A program made the position numbers and the translations under genes. From Actinomyces sp. (GTDB lineage: Bacteria; Actinomycetota; Actinomycetes; Actinomycetales; Actinomycetaceae), in assembly GCA_022649165.1 (NCBI GenBank), contig JALCNR010000010.1, positions 1-64,000 on the forward strand: DNA of 64,000 bases, written 5' to 3'. Every line of letters starts with the position of its first letter. The stretch's first letter is position 1. Below the pieces are notes generated by a model. The model made no database searches, was not told where the DNA came from, and saw nothing but the letters and a program-made list of their open reading frames with translations. Of this stretch, positions 54,966-64,000 are shown one piece after another.

Positions 54966-56759
54966 TCAGCCCTCGGAGGCGGGGGCGGAGCCGCCGGACC
55001 CGCCGGCGCTCCTCCTGCGGCGGCGCCTCCTCCTCGGCGCCGCCGAGTCGTCGGCGGGCGTCCGCGGCTCGGGCGTGTGGTCGCCGCGGCCCCGGCCTCG
55101 CGAGCCGCGATCGGAGCGGCCCTGCTGCCCGGCGGCGTTCTCCTGCTCCGTCCGGGAGGCGCGGGTGCGCTCCGAGGGCGCGCGCCCTCGGCCGCCCGGG
55201 ATCCCGCGGCCGCCCCGTCCCCGCCCCCCGGCCGAGCGGCGGACCCGCCCGCCGAGGTCGCGATCGCCGTGGTGCCCGCCCGTCTCGCCCAGATCCTCGA
55301 TGACCTCGGCGTCCAGCCCGGCCAGCGTGCGCCTGGCCAGCGGCAGCCGGTCGGTGACGTCGGCGGGGATGTCCAGATCGGTGTAGAGGTGCGGGGAGGT
55401 GTGGTAGGTCTCCAGCGGCTCGGGCACGCCCAGGCCCAGCGCCCTCGAGATCAGGCTCCAGCGCGGCACGTCGTCCCAGTCGACGAAGGTGACGGCCGTG
55501 CCCGAATGGCCGGCCCGCCCGGTTCGCCCGATGCGGTGGATGTAGATCTTCTCGTCCTCGGGACACTGGTAGTTGATGACATGGGTGACGTCGTCGACGT
55601 CGATGCCGCGCGCGGCGACATCGGTGGCCACCAGCACGTCGATCTTGCCGTTGCGGAAGGCGCGCATCGCCTGCTCGCGGGCGCCCTGGCCGAGGTCGCC
55701 GTGCAGGGCCCCCACCGCGAAGCCGCGGTCGGACAGGTCATCGCCCAGCCGCGCCGCCGTGCGCTTCGTCCGGCAGAAGATGATCGTGCGCCCGCGGCCC
55801 CGGGCCTGGAGGATGCGGGCGACGACCTCGACTTTGTTCATCGCGTGGACCCGGTAGATCACCTGCTTGACGGTGTTGACCGTCGCATGGGTATCGCTGG
55901 GGTCCTGGGCGCGGATGTGGGTCGGATGCGTCATGAAGCGGCGGGCCAGCGCGACGACGGGCCCGGGCATGGTCGCGGAGAACAGCATCGTGTGGCGCGT
56001 CGCCGGCACCCGGGACAGCAGCGTCTCGACGTCGGGCAGGAACCCCAGATCCAGCATCTCGTCGGCCTCGTCCAGCACGACGGTCTGGACGCCGCCCAGG
56101 TGCAGGTAGCCGCGGCGCAACAGGTCGATGAGCCGTCCCGGGGTGCCCACCACCACGTCGACGCCGCGCTCCAGGGCCTCGATCTGGGGCTCGAAGGCGA
56201 CGCCCCCGTAGATGTCGACGATGCGGGTCGACAGCTTCGCGGCTGCCGCGCGCAGGTCCGTGGCCACCTGCTTCGTGAGCTCGCGGGTGGGCAGGACCAC
56301 GAGCGCCTGCGGGGAGCCCGGGTTGAGCAGGTCGGCATAGCCGTCCTCGTCGGGGGCGATGACGTCCTCGAGCAGCGGAATGCCGAAACCGAGGGTCTTG
56401 CCGGTTCCCGTCTTGGCCTGGCCGATGATGTCGTGGCGGGTCAGCGCCACCGGCAGCGTGAGGGCCTGAATGGGGAAGGGATGGGTGATGCCCCGGGCGG
56501 CCAGCGCGTCGACGATGGGATCCGAGACGCCGAAGTCCGCGAAGGACTTCTGGTCGAGGTCCCGCGTGGACCCGTCCTCGTCCGTGATGTCGGGAGTCGC
56601 CTCGGGCTCGGGGGACAGGCCCGGGATATCGCCCAGGCGCACGACTCCGGCGGAGTATTCGACGTGCGCGGGAACGGCGGGGGCCGTCCCCTCCGAACCG
56701 GGGGCCTGAGGCGCCTCGACGTCCGTCGCGGCGGCGCTCGCAATGTTCTCTGTGGTCAC
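54966..56759 (-). CDS. DEAD-box RNA helicase
   Basis: ATP-dependent RNA helicase of about 597 residues. Motifs are present in order: Q motif (FADFGVSDPIVDAL, PFPIQ), AKTGTGKT, PTRELTKQ, GGVAF, TPGRL, VLDEADEMLDLGF, SAT, IIFCRTKR, ATDVAARGIDV and HRIGRTGRAGHSG. The C-terminal 110 residues are Arg/Gly-rich (GGRGRGGRGIPGGRGR, then PRRRRRRRR), an RNA-binding tail. The frame is open to 56813; GTG 56759 (VTTENIASAA) gives a normal N-terminus but the start is not certain. Likely role: ribosome assembly or RNA turnover. Confidence 0.93.
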   Translation of the reverse strand: MTTENIASAAATDVEAPQAPGSEGTAPAVPAHVEYSAGVVRLGDIPGLSPEPEATPDITDEDGSTRDLDQKSFADFGVSDPIVDALAARGITHPFPIQALTLPVALTRHDIIGQAKTGTGKTLGFGIPLLEDVIAPDEDGYADLLNPGSPQALVVLPTRELTKQVATDLRAAAAKLSTRIVDIYGGVAFEPQIEALERGVDVVVGTPGRLIDLLRRGYLHLGGVQTVVLDEADEMLDLGFLPDVETLLSRVPATRHTMLFSATMPGPVVALARRFMTHPTHIRAQDPSDTHATVNTVKQVIYRVHAMNKVEVVARILQARGRGRTIIFCRTKRTAARLGDDLSDRGFAVGALHGDLGQGAREQAMRAFRNGKIDVLVATDVAARGIDVDDVTHVINYQCPEDEKIYIHRIGRTGRAGHSGTAVTFVDWDDVPRWSLISRALGLGVPEPLETYHTSPHLYTDLDIPADVTDRLPLARRTLAGLDAEVIEDLGETGGHHGDRDLGGRVRRSAGGRGRGGRGIPGGRGRAPSERTRASRTEQENAAGQQGRSDRGSRGRGRGDHTPEPRTPADDSAAPRRRRRRRRSAGGSGGSAPASEG

Positions 56760-56990
56760 GATCAGCCTTGTCTCCGGGCGCGGCCCGGGTCGGTGTGGCA
56801 GCCGATCGCGCATGTTCTGGGGCGCCCTCCGAGGGCGCGTGTCACGGTTCGGTGATGCGACCGGTCAGCCGTGGTCGTCCTCATCCTACGGCGCATCGGC
56901 CCCACCGGCCGGGAGGAGCCGCTCACGTCCGGGCGGACCTGGTCCCCACGACCGGCCGCCGGCGACCTGCCTCTCCCGGAAGCACTGATC

Positions 56991-56996
56991 TACGCT
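56991..56996 (+). promoter_or_regulatory. Leaderless -10 box of the ferritin-like gene
   Basis: TACGCT, six bases (GGGGGC) before the ATG at 57003. Confidence 0.6.
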
Positions 56997-57002
56997 GGGG
57001 GC

Positions 57003-57635
57003 ATGGACCGCACCCACGAAGCTGTAGATGTCGAGACGTCGGAGATCGTCGGGCTGATCGCCTACTCGGCGCTGGCGGCGATGACGCGGCTGGCCAAGGA
57101 CGGCGACCAGGCGCCCAGCATCGGGACGCATATCGAGCATGCGCGCATGTCGGCGCGCGCCTTCGAGATCTTCGGGCAGCTCGAGGTCTGGGCGGAGCAC
57201 CGCGGGCTGGATCTGCCGGCGGCGGCCGGCGAGTATTCGGGGCTCTTCGACGACCTCGACGCGCGCACCCGGCCCACGACGTGGTGGGAGCGCTCGGTGA
57301 AGACCTATGTCACCGTCGGCGCGTTCTCCGACATGCTCCTGCAGGTCTCCGAGCTCCACGACCTCTTCGACGACGATTCGGGGCCCTGGGACCTGGGCCA
57401 GGGCGAGTGGGTGCGCGCGAACCTGGCGCCGCGCACCGAGAAGGACCCCCAGCTGGCCGCCCGGCTGTCCCTGTGGGCGCGCCGCGTCGCGGGCGAGGCG
57501 CTGGGCCTCGTGCGCTCCACGCTGTTCACGCATCCGGAACTGGCGACGAACGACCCCGACACCGTCGACGCGATCGTCGCGTGGGTGACGAAGCGCCACA
57601 GGGAGCGCATGGCCGGCATCGGGCTCAAGGCCTGA
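57003..57635 (+). CDS. Ferritin-like di-iron protein (MiaE_2-like)
   Basis: A 210-residue helical protein of an actinobacterial ferritin-like family found next to DEAD-box helicase genes. Candidate di-iron residues lie in VGLIAYSALAAMTRLAKDGD, HIEHARMSARAFEIFGQLEV, and the late helices (SELHDLF, RVAGEALGLVRSTLF). Related sequences are annotated as tRNA-hydroxylase-like. The reaction is unknown. No signal peptide. TACGCT-GGGGGC-ATG indicates leaderless translation. Confidence 0.8.
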   Translation: MDRTHEAVDVETSEIVGLIAYSALAAMTRLAKDGDQAPSIGTHIEHARMSARAFEIFGQLEVWAEHRGLDLPAAAGEYSGLFDDLDARTRPTTWWERSVKTYVTVGAFSDMLLQVSELHDLFDDDSGPWDLGQGEWVRANLAPRTEKDPQLAARLSLWARRVAGEALGLVRSTLFTHPELATNDPDTVDAIVAWVTKRHRERMAGIGLKA

Positions 57636-57758
57636 CCGGCCGCCGGGCCCCGGGGGCCGGCCGGGCATGGGACGCGGGCCTGCGGGTGAGCGGGGTCGGC
57701 GCGTGCCGCCCGCGCCCGGATCCCCGGAGGGACGAGGACGGCGCCGGCTCGAGGGCCC

Positions 57759-57983
57759 TCAGCTCAGGGCGAACCCTACGCGGCGCGGCTCGTCGGGGGC
57801 GATGAGCACGTAACCCAGCGCATCGGCGGGGACGAGGGCGCGCTGCCCCTTCGCGTCGGTGAGAGTGAGGACGGAGTGGGAGGACTGCGCGGACTCGACC
57901 TGGGCGAACAGCTCCTCCTCGGTGAGATCCAATTCGAACTGGAGCTCGCGGGCCGCGCCGCGGATGCCGATGGAGACGTTCAT
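57759..57983 (-). CDS. DUF3107 small protein
   Basis: A 74-residue ATP-binding-like DUF3107 protein (NVSIGIRGAARELQFELDLT, then LTLTDAKGQRALVPADALGY and VLIAPDEPRRVGFAL), full length. Conserved in actinobacteria beside the ferritin-like and AdnAB genes; no biochemical role is known. AAGGAG lies seven bases before the ATG. Divergent from adnA. Confidence 0.9.
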   Translation of the reverse strand: MNVSIGIRGAARELQFELDLTEEELFAQVESAQSSHSVLTLTDAKGQRALVPADALGYVLIAPDEPRRVGFALS

Positions 57984-58089
57984 GGGAGTACTCCTTGACG
58001 AGGGGGAACACGCTTCGACGGCTCCCATGCTACGGGTCGGGCGGGCGGTCGGCTCCGCAGATGCCCGTGGCAGGTGCGAACATTCAACC

Positions 58090-61000
58090 ATGAGCGAAAT
58101 CGGGATCGTCGTGGAGGCGCCGCGCCGGGACGGAGACGTGCTGCCTCCCCTCGACGCCCTCCAACGCGAGATCGTCGCTCAGGCCGCCGGAGGTTCGCTG
58201 GTCGTGCGCGGCGCCCCGGGATCGGGGCGCTCCACCTGCGCGCTGGCGGTCTTCGGCGAGGTCGCGGCGCGGGCGGGCTCGGCCGTGATCTGGGCGCCCG
58301 ACCGGCTGCGGGCCGAGGCGCTGGAGGAGCGCGCGCAGCGGCTCGCCCCCCAGGCCGTCCGGCCCGTCCGCACGCCTGCGGCCTTCGCCTACCTGGTCGT
58401 CTCGACGTGGAGGATCCGCCGGGGGGACCCGCTGGGGCCGCTCGAACTGGTGACGGGTGCGCAGGAGGACCGGATCCTCCAGGACCTGCTCGCGGGCGGC
58501 GGCATCGAGTGGCCGCCCTCCCTGCCCGAGCGGATGCGCGCGATGCCGGCCTTCCGGATGGAGCTGCGCAACCTCTTCGCCCGGGCCGGTGAGGCCGGCG
58601 TCGACGGCGCCCGGCTGGAGGCGCTGGGCGCGAGCCTCGGGCGAGCGGAGTGGGAGTCCGCGGGCCGGCTGCTCGCCCGGTACGAGGACGGGCCCGGCTT
58701 CGCGCTGGAGTCGCGCGGGCGCATGCAGGCGGACACCTCGCGCATCCAGCGGGTGGCCGCTCGGGTGCTGGAACGATGGGACCGGGACGCCCCCGCCCGC
58801 GGAGTCGTCGCCCCCGCCCCCGTGCCCGAGGTCGTCGTGGTCGACGACCTCCAGGACTGCACGGCCTCCACCGTCGAGCTGCTGTCCGTGATGGCGGGCC
58901 TGGGGACGCGGGTCGTGGCCTTCGCGGATCCCGATGTGGCGGTGGCCTCCTACCGCGGCGGCGAGCCTCATCTCGACCTGCGGCTCTCACGGGCGATCGG
59001 GGCGCCGATGCGCGAGCTCGGCGACGTCCACCGCGGGACGCCCGCTCTGAGGGGGCTCGCCCGCGACGTCACACAGCGGGTGACGACCACGGGTCCTGCG
59101 GGCCGCCGGAGGGCCGCGGCGGTGGGCGATGAGGGCGCGGGCGGCGGGCCGCCGGAGGGCGCGGAGCGCATCCGCCTCCATCTGGCCGCCAGCGAGGCGC
59201 AGCTGGGCGCCCTCACCGCGCGCCTCCTGCGCGGGCACCACCTCCATGACGGCGTCGCCTGGGAGGACCAGGCCGTCATCGTGCGCTCCTCCGGGGATGT
59301 CGACTCCGTGCGGCGCCAGCTGCGCCGCGGCGGCGTGCCGCTGACCGGGGCCCGGCGGGCGTTCACCTTCTCCCACGAGCCGGCCACGCGAGCGCTGCTG
59401 GTCCTCGTCGCCGGCGGAGCGCCCGGCCAGGCCTCGGAGGCGCTCTCGGAGCCGGAGGCGGAGGAGCGGCTCGCCGCCCTGCTCGTCGACTCGCCCTACG
59501 TCGCGGCCGACCCGCTGGACGTCCACCGCGCGCTACGCGCTCTCAACGCCCGGGTCGTGGAGGCGGCCGACGGCGATGAGGAGGACACGGACCTCACCGC
59601 CCGGGAGGTCACGCTGGCGGACCTGCTGGGCCGGCCTCAGCTGGCCGACGGCGTCGCGGATCCGGAGCTCAGGGGGCGGCTGGAGCGCGCGTCGCGGATG
59701 TGGGCGGCGCGCGCGGGGATCGCGCTGCGGCGTCCCCGGGGCGCGCTGTGGGCGTTGTGGCAGGCGGCGGATGTCGCCGAGCAGTGGCGCGCCGGGGCCC
59801 TTGAGGGCGGCGCGGACGCCCCGTGGTTCGACGACCAGCTGGACGCCGTCATCGCCCTGTTCCGCGTCGCCGACGTGTGGGAGCAGCGCGCGCCGGCCGG
59901 TGTCGCCCGGGACTTCGCCGAAGAGCTCCTGGCCGACGACGTCCCCGTCGACACCCTGGCCCGCACCGGCCAGCGGCCCGCCGGGGTGGAAGTGGTGACA
60001 CCCGCCCAGGCGATGGGGCGCGAATGGGACGTCGTGTGCGTCCTCGGCCTCCAGGACGGCAGGTGGCCCAATCTCCGGCTGCGCGACCGGGTCCTGCGCG
60101 CCGACCTGCTGGCCGACATCGCCTCGGGCCGTCTGGATCCGCTGGACCCGGCCGGACGCGGCGCGGCGGAGGACCCGCGCTCCGCCCGCCGGGCCGTCCT
60201 CGACGATGAGATGCGGCTGTTCGCGGCCGCCGTCACCCGGTCCCGCCGGTTCCTCCACCTGGGGGCCGTCCGCGCGGAGAACGAGGCCCCCTCCTCCTTC
60301 ATCGGGATCGCGTTGCCCCACGCCGCGCCGGGGGGCGCCAGGCACGCGGGGCGGGAGGGCGCGGAGGCGTCGCCCGAGGAGGACCTGCCCCTGGAAGAGG
60401 TCCCGCCCGCGCTGGACCTGGCGGGGGAGGCGGCGGCGCTGCGCCATCTCGCCTCCCAACCGGAGGACGAGCCCGAGCGAGACATCGCCACCACTCTCTT
60501 GGCCGTGCTGGCGCGCGAGGGCGTCGTGCAGGCGGATCCCTCACGATGGACCGGGGTGGGCGGCGTGACGACGGACGCCCTCACGGAGGCTCCGGGGCCG
60601 ATCGCGCTGTCCCCGTCGAAGGTGCAGACGGCGCGCGAGTGCACGCTCCGCTGGTTCCTCGCCTCGGCGGGGGGCGACGCACCCGCGGGGGGCGCCCAGA
60701 TGCTGGGAACCCTGGTCCACGCTATCGCCCAGCGCCATCCGCACGGATCTGAGGAGGAGATGCTCGCCGATCTGCATGGTCACTGGGACGATCTGGGCTT
60801 CGACGGCACGACGTGGGTCGGGCGCGAACAGCGGCTCCACGCCGAGGACGTCGTCCGCGCGCTCGCGTCCTACGTCCAGGGCGTGCCGGGCGGTGTCCAG
60901 ACCGAGGTCCGGGTCCACGTTCCCCTGGGGGACGTCGTGCTGACGGGGTCCATCGACCGGATCGAGGAGGTCGACGGCGGCGTGCGCATCGTCGACCTCA

Positions 61001-61317
61001 AGACGGGTCGGGCCATCAGCGCCGACGAGGCGCAGGAGCATCCGCAGCTGGCCGCCTACCAGGTCGCGCTCGTCGAGCAGGGCCTGGACGTCGTCGGGGC
61101 GCGACTGGAGTTCCTGGGCAGCGGGAGACCTGTGGCCCGCACCCAGCCGGGGCTGCGGGGGGAGGACTTGGAGCGGTGGCGCACCGAGTTGGAGCGGCTC
61201 GGGACGACGCTCAGGGGGCCTGTGTTCCAGGCGACCCCCTCGGCGCCGGTGTGCCGGACATGCCCGTTCCGCCGCAGCTGCCCGGCGCAGGACGAGGGAC
61301 GGAGGACCGTGGAATGA
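58090..61317 (+). CDS. adnA: AdnA-like subunit of the AdnAB helicase-nuclease, degenerate motor
   Basis: A 1075-residue UvrD/AddB-like subunit for resecting DNA double-strand breaks. The N-terminal motor is degenerate: the P-loop reads GAPGSGRST (residues 41-49) with Arg47 in place of Lys, and Walker B reads VVVVDDLQD, with Asp for the catalytic Glu. The C-terminal nuclease looks intact: GSIDRI (Asp956), VDLKTG (Asp969, Lys971) and QLAAYQ. Cys851, Cys1055, Cys1058 and Cys1064 (ARECTLRW; CRTCPFRRSC) form the expected [4Fe-4S] site. It probably supplies nuclease function to AdnB. Stop overlaps adnB (ATGA). Confidence 0.88.
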   Translation: MSEIGIVVEAPRRDGDVLPPLDALQREIVAQAAGGSLVVRGAPGSGRSTCALAVFGEVAARAGSAVIWAPDRLRAEALEERAQRLAPQAVRPVRTPAAFAYLVVSTWRIRRGDPLGPLELVTGAQEDRILQDLLAGGGIEWPPSLPERMRAMPAFRMELRNLFARAGEAGVDGARLEALGASLGRAEWESAGRLLARYEDGPGFALESRGRMQADTSRIQRVAARVLERWDRDAPARGVVAPAPVPEVVVVDDLQDCTASTVELLSVMAGLGTRVVAFADPDVAVASYRGGEPHLDLRLSRAIGAPMRELGDVHRGTPALRGLARDVTQRVTTTGPAGRRRAAAVGDEGAGGGPPEGAERIRLHLAASEAQLGALTARLLRGHHLHDGVAWEDQAVIVRSSGDVDSVRRQLRRGGVPLTGARRAFTFSHEPATRALLVLVAGGAPGQASEALSEPEAEERLAALLVDSPYVAADPLDVHRALRALNARVVEAADGDEEDTDLTAREVTLADLLGRPQLADGVADPELRGRLERASRMWAARAGIALRRPRGALWALWQAADVAEQWRAGALEGGADAPWFDDQLDAVIALFRVADVWEQRAPAGVARDFAEELLADDVPVDTLARTGQRPAGVEVVTPAQAMGREWDVVCVLGLQDGRWPNLRLRDRVLRADLLADIASGRLDPLDPAGRGAAEDPRSARRAVLDDEMRLFAAAVTRSRRFLHLGAVRAENEAPSSFIGIALPHAAPGGARHAGREGAEASPEEDLPLEEVPPALDLAGEAAALRHLASQPEDEPERDIATTLLAVLAREGVVQADPSRWTGVGGVTTDALTEAPGPIALSPSKVQTARECTLRWFLASAGGDAPAGGAQMLGTLVHAIAQRHPHGSEEEMLADLHGHWDDLGFDGTTWVGREQRLHAEDVVRALASYVQGVPGGVQTEVRVHVPLGDVVLTGSIDRIEEVDGGVRIVDLKTGRAISADEAQEHPQLAAYQVALVEQGLDVVGARLEFLGSGRPVARTQPGLRGEDLERWRTELERLGTTLRGPVFQATPSAPVCRTCPFRRSCPAQDEGRRTVE

Positions 61318-64000
61318 GCGGGCCGGATCGTCAGGGCTCGCCGCGCGCGGCGATCGGCGCGCGCGGGATCGCGGAGCTCATCGGCGGGAGAACGCCGACC
61401 GATGAGCAGGTCGCCGTCATCGAGGCGCCCGCCGAGCCGCTCCTGGTCGTCGCCGGGGCCGGGTCGGGCAAGACCGAGACGATGTCGATGCGCGTCCTGT
61501 GGCTGGTCGCGGACCAGGGCATCGCCCCCGAGTCCATCCTGGGTCTGACCTTCACGCGCAAGGCCGCCGCCGAACTCGGGGCCCGCCTGCGCGACCGGCT
61601 GGGACGGCTGGCGGCCGCCGTCCCGGGCCTGGAGGAGGCCGGGGACCCCGTCTCCCTCACCTACAACTCCTTCGCCGAACGCCTCGTCGCCGAGCACGGG
61701 CTGCGCATCGGGATCGACCCGGATGTCCGGCTGCTCGGGCAGGCCGGGGCCGTCCAGATGATGGGGGACATCGTCGCCCAGTGGCACGACGACCTGGACG
61801 CGTTCGCCGGGAAGTCGCCGGCCACGGTCGTCACCCGGGCGCTGGCGATGGCCGGACACCTGGCCGAGCACGACCTCGCCCTGGAGGAGGCCCGCCGCGA
61901 GCTCGGACGCTTCGAGGAGGAGCTCCTCTCCTACGCGGACGCGAAGAAGGGGCCCGGAGGCACGCTGAGGGCGATGATCGCGGCGAACCGGGAGCGCTCC
62001 GCGCTGCTGGACCTCGTGGCCGCCTTCGACGCCCGGAAACGCGAGGCGGGGATGATGGACTTCGGGGACCAGCTCATGTTGGCCACCCGCATCGTGCGCG
62101 AGGCCCCAGACGTCGTCGACCAGGTCCGGGCCGACCACGCCGCCGTCCTGCTCGACGAGTTCCAGGACACCTCCGTCATCCAGATGGAACTGTTGTCCCG
62201 CCTCTTCCGCGACCACCCGGTCACCGCCGTCGGCGATCCCAACCAGGCGATCTACGGATGGCGCGGCGCGTCTGCGGCCTCGTTGGAGGGCTTTCTCGGC
62301 CGGTTCCAGTCGACGCCGGCCCGAGAGGACCAGACGCTCACCCTGTCGACGTCGTGGCGCAACGACATCCGCGTCCTCGAGGTCTCGAACAGGGTGGCGG
62401 CCCCCCTGCGCGAGCACGCCCGAAACGCGGCGTCCCCGGTGCTGGCGCCCCGAGCCGGCGCCGGAGCTGGACGGGTGGACGTGGCCTACACAGTGGACCG
62501 CGACGCGCAGGCCCAGAAGGCCGCCGACTTCATCCAAGAGGTCCGGACGCCCCGGGGCTCCCGGATGCCGACGGCGGCCGTGCTGTGTCGGCGCCGCGCC
62601 GACTTCCAGATCGTCGACGAGGCGCTGCGCGCCAGGGACATCCCCACCCAGGTGATCGGCCTGGGAGGACTGCTCGACCAGCCGGCGGTCGCGGACGCCC
62701 GCGCCGCTCTGGAGGTCGCCGTCGATGTCACGAACTCGCCCTGGCTCGTGCGTCTGCTCGCCAACCTGGATCTGGGGGCGGCGGATCTCCGGCTGATGGG
62801 GCGGTGGGCCCGGCACCTGGCGCGGCGGACCTCCGGCGCCGAGCACCCCGAGACCCTGCTGCTGGACGCGGTGGACGCCCCGCCGGAGGCGGGGTGGAGG
62901 CCTTCCCCCCAGGGGCCGGCGTTCACCGAGGCTGCGGCCGCGCGGGTGCGCGTGCTGGGCCAGCGGCTGCGCGCCGTACGCCGGGGATCCGGTCGGGGCG
63001 TCGTCGAGCAGGTGGAGCGCGCGATCTCGATCCTCGGACTGGCCGAGGACGCCACCGCTGACCCCCTGCACAACACCGGCCGGGAGGCGCTGGACGCGTT
63101 CATCGACGTCGCGGCCGACTTCGAGGCCCAGGTCCCCGGCGCGACGATGCGCGGGTTCCTCACATGGCTCGCCGTCGCCGAGGACGAGGAGAACGGGCTG
63201 GCGGGCCCGGCGGCGCAGCCCGACCCCGCCGCCGTGCAGATCCTCACGGTCCACGGCGCCAAGGGTCTGGAGTGGGACGCGGTCGCCGTGTTCAACCTCA
63301 GCGACGGCATCTTCCCCAGCCACCGGTCGACGCCTGAGAGCTGGACGGAGGACCCGGTCGCCTCCAGCGCCTGGCTGACGGCGGGCGACCAGCTGCCCTA
63401 CCCGCTGCGCGGAGACGCCGACTCCCTGCCGTCCTTCGTCCCCGAGCTGGGGGACGCGCGGACCGTCCAGGCGGCCTTCAACAAGTGGGTGGACGGCGCA
63501 CACAAGGCCGACCTGGGACGCCACATGGAACGGGAGGAGCGGCGCCTCGCCTACGTGGCGCTCACGCGTGCGCGGGAGAGCCTGCTGATGATCGGCTGCT
63601 GGAAGGACACCTCCGCGACGCCCCGCCCGCCTTCGCGCTATCTCATGGAACCGCTGACCGCCGGGCTGACGGATGCCGACCCCTCCACAGCGGTCCCCCC
63701 CTGCCCGGACAAGGAGGCTCTCGCCGCCCTCGGCGCCGCTGGCCCCGCGCAGGCCTTCCCCCGTCGCCCGGGGCGCTCGCGGGAACTCGCCACCGACGCG
63801 GCGCGGCGGGTGCTCGCGCGCGCCTCCTCCCTGGATCGGGCCCGCGCCTCCACCCAGCAGATCCTCTCCGCCCTGGAGGGGCACCCGGCGGCGCGCGACG
63901 TCCGGGCCCTGCTCGACGAGCGCCGCCTGCGCGAGGAACGGCGCTCCACAGTGGTGGTGCCTGCCCGCCTGCCCGCCACCAGCGTCTCCGGGATCGTCGA
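61314..64000 (+). CDS. adnB: AdnB-like helicase-nuclease subunit, cut by the window edge
   Basis: The first 895 residues of a UvrD-type 3'-5' helicase, continuing past the window. All motor motifs are intact: VAGAGSGKTE (Lys53), LTFTRKAAAELGARL, VLLDEFQDTS (Asp281, Glu282), GDPNQAIYGWRGA, STSWRND, TVHGAKGLEWDAV and RRLAYVALTRARE. The C-terminal nuclease domain expected for AdnB (about 200 residues) would begin near the final PARLPATSVSGIV. It overlaps adnA by four bases, so the subunits are made in balance. It is the likely sole motor of the complex. Confidence 0.93.
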   Translation, partial: MSGPDRQGSPRAAIGARGIAELIGGRTPTDEQVAVIEAPAEPLLVVAGAGSGKTETMSMRVLWLVADQGIAPESILGLTFTRKAAAELGARLRDRLGRLAAAVPGLEEAGDPVSLTYNSFAERLVAEHGLRIGIDPDVRLLGQAGAVQMMGDIVAQWHDDLDAFAGKSPATVVTRALAMAGHLAEHDLALEEARRELGRFEEELLSYADAKKGPGGTLRAMIAANRERSALLDLVAAFDARKREAGMMDFGDQLMLATRIVREAPDVVDQVRADHAAVLLDEFQDTSVIQMELLSRLFRDHPVTAVGDPNQAIYGWRGASAASLEGFLGRFQSTPAREDQTLTLSTSWRNDIRVLEVSNRVAAPLREHARNAASPVLAPRAGAGAGRVDVAYTVDRDAQAQKAADFIQEVRTPRGSRMPTAAVLCRRRADFQIVDEALRARDIPTQVIGLGGLLDQPAVADARAALEVAVDVTNSPWLVRLLANLDLGAADLRLMGRWARHLARRTSGAEHPETLLLDAVDAPPEAGWRPSPQGPAFTEAAAARVRVLGQRLRAVRRGSGRGVVEQVERAISILGLAEDATADPLHNTGREALDAFIDVAADFEAQVPGATMRGFLTWLAVAEDEENGLAGPAAQPDPAAVQILTVHGAKGLEWDAVAVFNLSDGIFPSHRSTPESWTEDPVASSAWLTAGDQLPYPLRGDADSLPSFVPELGDARTVQAAFNKWVDGAHKADLGRHMEREERRLAYVALTRARESLLMIGCWKDTSATPRPPSRYLMEPLTAGLTDADPSTAVPPCPDKEALAALGAAGPAQAFPRRPGRSRELATDAARRVLARASSLDRARASTQQILSALEGHPAARDVRALLDERRLREERRSTVVVPARLPATSVSGIV

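Noticed and set aside
61056..63884. A 942-codon open frame on the minus strand
   Set aside because: Antisense to adnA/adnB, whose helicase motifs are complete on the plus strand.
1..64000. CRISPR arrays, rRNA genes, integrase/attachment-site pairs and prophage modules
   Set aside because: Looked for but not seen: no regularly spaced repeats, no rRNA sequence, no integrase, and the only tRNA (19806-19876) has no adjacent duplicated end.

Overview
The window is high-GC DNA typical of an actinobacterium. Gene content and order suggest an Actinomyces/Schaalia-like member of the Actinomycetaceae: an oxygen-sensitive class III ribonucleotide reductase with paired NrdR boxes, small actinobacterial DUF3117 and DUF3107 proteins, an AdnAB-type helicase-nuclease, Mrp/DUF1003/MgtE-like and tRNA-Gln-glmU-prs gene orders, and many genes that look leaderless. 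This placement is inferred from gene content; no rRNA gene is present.

Layout. Positions 1-3.9 kb are a decayed accessory patch: an IS3-type transposase remnant, a MerR regulator with its operator beside a small alpha/beta hydrolase, two broken MFS transporters and the tail of an ABC-F ATPase. A membrane protein of unknown role (4.0-5.5 kb) and an orphan HipB-like repressor follow. Then come nrdD-nrdG (6-9.1 kb), a DUF1540 protein, an ABC exporter with a MarR regulator (9.9-13.1 kb), and a branched-chain amino-acid type ABC system. In that system livK converges on livHMGF, with a TetR gene alongside (13.1-19.7 kb). A housekeeping stretch carries tRNA-Gln, a shortened glmU, prs and rplY (19.8-22.8 kb). 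It is followed by the niacin regulator/transporter pair niaR-niaP, a GT87 mannosyltransferase and manC.

Positions 27.7-36.4 kb are a nucleoside uptake and salvage locus: a BMP lipoprotein, ATPase, two permeases, cdd, deoA, a cysteine-peptidase-like protein and deoC. A PGM2-like sugar-phosphate mutase (38.3-40 kb) and a purine nucleoside phosphorylase (41-41.8 kb) could complete the route from imported nucleosides to glyceraldehyde-3-phosphate and acetaldehyde. A dicarboxylate/glutamate symporter and Dps lie between them. The right third (42-64 kb) is mostly conserved actinobacterial housekeeping: dapE, a LOG-family protein, an O-methyltransferase, Mrp, MgtE-like CBS protein, aminopeptidase P, a PHP phosphatase, MarC, a GntR/ABC cassette, a DEAD-box helicase, a ferritin-like protein, and adnA plus most of adnB.

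The most unusual signals are non-coding. Three 75-nt elements share one design: 15-nt self-complementary arms around a 45-nt centre, each starting within about 30 nt of a stop codon. A direct repeat, GTCAA-N6-GTCAA, occurs at both liv promoters. At least nine genes carry a TAnnnT box exactly six bases before the start codon, indicating leaderless transcripts. AdnA has lost the P-loop lysine and the catalytic Walker B glutamate but keeps its nuclease and Fe-S residues.
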